DNA of 64,000 nucleotides from Flavivirga spongiicola (GTDB taxonomy: Bacteria > Bacteroidota > Bacteroidia > Flavobacteriales > Flavobacteriaceae): NCBI RefSeq assembly GCF_030540825.1, contig NZ_JAUOEO010000001.1, positions 2,391,001 through 2,455,000 of the forward strand, written 5' to 3'. Below are positions 62,365 to 64,000 of this stretch, piece after piece. Every line of letters starts with the position of its first letter. Position 1 is the first letter of the stretch. The notes under the pieces are model-generated. The model saw only the letters and a program-made list of their open reading frames with translations, had not been told where the DNA came from and searched no databases. A program made the position numbers and the translations under genes.

Positions 62365-64000
62365 ATGAATGATTTTTTTAAAAGAATGTTTGGGCATTTA
62401 GCAAAAGAAACCCAAAAAGAAACATCAGTAAATAAAGAAGTACAATTATTTTTAAATGATTTTATCAATGAAGCTATAGATGCTAAAGAAGGCTATACAA
62501 TAAAATTAAGCACCCTTGAGCATTATAAAACGCTTAAAACAAAATCCGTTGGTTTTAAAAAGGATGTGATTCGTCTTTTAATTTATTACAAAAATATTGG
62601 ATATAGGGGAATCAATAATTCGTGGGCTAAAGAATCATATTATGTAAAAGATGTATTTTCAAAATTAGTAAGCTTATTGATGCGTTTGTCAGACTTGACC
62701 TTTGATGAAGATGAATTGTTGCAGTTAAGCAAGGAGTTGTCAGCTAAAAAGAAAGATTATTTTTATACATCCGAATGGCCAATCGTTCCTTTTTTAAGCA
62801 GAGTTGAGAAACTGGCAAAAAACACTACACTCACACCAAAGTTAAAACAAAGCCTTAATCATATTCAAAAGTTAGTTTCCAATCAAAGATATGTTTATGC
62901 TGACGAGACTAAAGTTTTAAATAAAATTAAGCTTATTAAAGAAGGTCCAAAACAATTTTCTGTTAGTGACAGTGATAAGTTAGGCGGAGCTATTTTAAAT
63001 ACCGCAAAGGCATTTAAAGGAGAAAAGCAAGAAGCATTTATTTCATTATTGAACCATTTTTCAAAAGGAAGAGAAAAAAGCACGCCAACAAAGGCTTGGT
63101 TTAAAGACTGCAATAGTAAAATAGAATTAATAGGTGAAGAATTTTTGGTAACCAGTTTTATATCATGGATTGGTTTGATAATACAACAGTTGAAGGTTAT
63201 TCATAAAGAGAAAACTTATGAATTTACATTTGCTTCAGATGAAAATGTTCAATTGTTACGGTCTGCCATTTGGATGAGTTCTTTATTGAATGATAATAAC
63301 TTAAATCAAGCTGTAGAAGACTTAGGCTTGTGGAGTTTTAAAAAATTGTCAGGTTATGGTGCCGTTAGTGTTAAATTAGGTAATGCATGTATTTATACGT
63401 TCTCTAAATTGCCATATAAGGATGGGGTCTCAAGATTAACAAAGTTTAGAATGAAGATTAAGTACCCTTCTGTACAATCATTAATTACTAAGGCAATTGT
63501 TAGAGTTGCAGAGGCAGAAGGTAAGACAATGGACGAAATAGAGGAACTTGCTGTTCAAGATTATAAATTAAATAATGATTATCAACTAACAAAGAGTTTT
63601 GATTCTTATAAAGGGATAATAACAATTATAGACAGTAGTACTATAACCTTATTATGGGAGAATGAAAAAGGAAAACAAATAAAAACAATTCCTAAATATG
63701 TAAGGGACAATTTTCCAACAGAATTACGCGTGTTAAAAAAACAAGTAAAGGATATACAATCTAATCTCAGCGCACAAAAAAATAGGATAGAAAAAATATT
63801 TCTGAGTAAACGACGATGGACTTATTCACAATGGGAAGAGTTATACTTAGAAAATAAATTATTAGCTTTTTTTGGAACTAAACTTATCTGGAACTTTACT
63901 GAAAGTAATAAAACGATAAGTGCCATTTTTCATAAAGGAAAGTTTGTCAATACTCAAGGAACTACAAATATTGATTTTAAGAAATCCATAGTAGAATTAT
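62365..64000 (+). CDS. DUF4132 domain protein (3' end outside window)
   Basis: The frame opens with ATG at 62365 and stays open for 545 codons to the window edge. It has helical N-terminal repeats and a segment matching the DUF4132 pattern: VKDIQSNLSAQKNRIEKIFL, RRWTYSQWEELYLENKLLAF and KLIWNF (about residues 470-515). DUF4132 proteins (including E. coli MolR-type proteins with a WGR domain) are large and of unknown biochemical function; in Bacteroidota they often sit with MoxR ATPases and vWA proteins. Here the gene is cargo of an integrative element. No such partner is visible in the window. Confidence 0.78.
   Translation, partial: MNDFFKRMFGHLAKETQKETSVNKEVQLFLNDFINEAIDAKEGYTIKLSTLEHYKTLKTKSVGFKKDVIRLLIYYKNIGYRGINNSWAKESYYVKDVFSKLVSLLMRLSDLTFDEDELLQLSKELSAKKKDYFYTSEWPIVPFLSRVEKLAKNTTLTPKLKQSLNHIQKLVSNQRYVYADETKVLNKIKLIKEGPKQFSVSDSDKLGGAILNTAKAFKGEKQEAFISLLNHFSKGREKSTPTKAWFKDCNSKIELIGEEFLVTSFISWIGLIIQQLKVIHKEKTYEFTFASDENVQLLRSAIWMSSLLNDNNLNQAVEDLGLWSFKKLSGYGAVSVKLGNACIYTFSKLPYKDGVSRLTKFRMKIKYPSVQSLITKAIVRVAEAEGKTMDEIEELAVQDYKLNNDYQLTKSFDSYKGIITIIDSSTITLLWENEKGKQIKTIPKYVRDNFPTELRVLKKQVKDIQSNLSAQKNRIEKIFLSKRRWTYSQWEELYLENKLLAFFGTKLIWNFTESNKTISAIFHKGKFVNTQGTTNIDFKKSIVEL

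Overview
The window comes from an AT-rich member of the Bacteroidota, most likely a marine flavobacterium (Flavobacteriaceae). Supporting signs are short lipoprotein signal peptides, weak ribosome binding sites, TAnnTTTG-type promoter elements, a complete batABCDE operon, SusC/SusD outer-membrane proteins, a LytTR two-component pair, four-helix-bundle intervening proteins and many DUF-rich lipoproteins. I found no rRNA, complete tRNA or CRISPR array.

Layout. 1-3624 is the 5' two thirds of an alpha-2-macroglobulin lipoprotein (minus strand). 3740-8984 holds a decayed copy and an intact copy of a plant-type asparaginase gene, a CAP-domain lipoprotein, and an ALDH7-type aldehyde dehydrogenase whose first codons also survive as a fossil beside the decayed asparaginase. 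9000-11200 is a small array of unknown genes, each flanked by its own 9-bp inverted tag and separated by hairpins, so it resembles a cassette array. 11475-13851 has a Schlafen AlbA_2 protein, a four-helix-bundle protein and an SDR dehydrogenase. 14079-25110 has a DUF4382 lipoprotein and then the aerotolerance operon (MoxR ATPase, DUF58, a membrane protein, BatA, BatB, BatC, an inserted four-helix-bundle gene, BatD, BatE). 25166-30435 is an inorganic carbon cluster: SulP transporter, beta-carbonic anhydrase, DUF2490 protein and a second SulP transporter with a STAS domain. 30735-33456 is a HmuY/TonB receptor haem-uptake pair. 33717-42103 is mostly housekeeping (CvpA, PheS, GpsA, Kbp, NadD, Gmk, YicC). 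42457-47823 has a broken haem-binding protein gene, DoxX, a beta-barrel receptor and a LytS/LytTR pair. 48520-57713 is an ECF sigma/FecR/SusC/SusD locus followed by a MORN protein and a TlpA-like thioredoxin.

From about 57820 to the right edge lies the start of an integrative element: a tRNA-3'-end-like sequence, a tyrosine recombinase, an unknown partner, an excisionase-type HTH protein, a RecA-like ATPase, a tiny DUF1737-like protein, and then a two-gene cargo operon of a 130-residue protein and a DUF4132 protein that runs off the window. This cargo is the best candidate for a poorly described system, possibly a conflict or defence system. The cassette-like array at 9-11 kb is the second.
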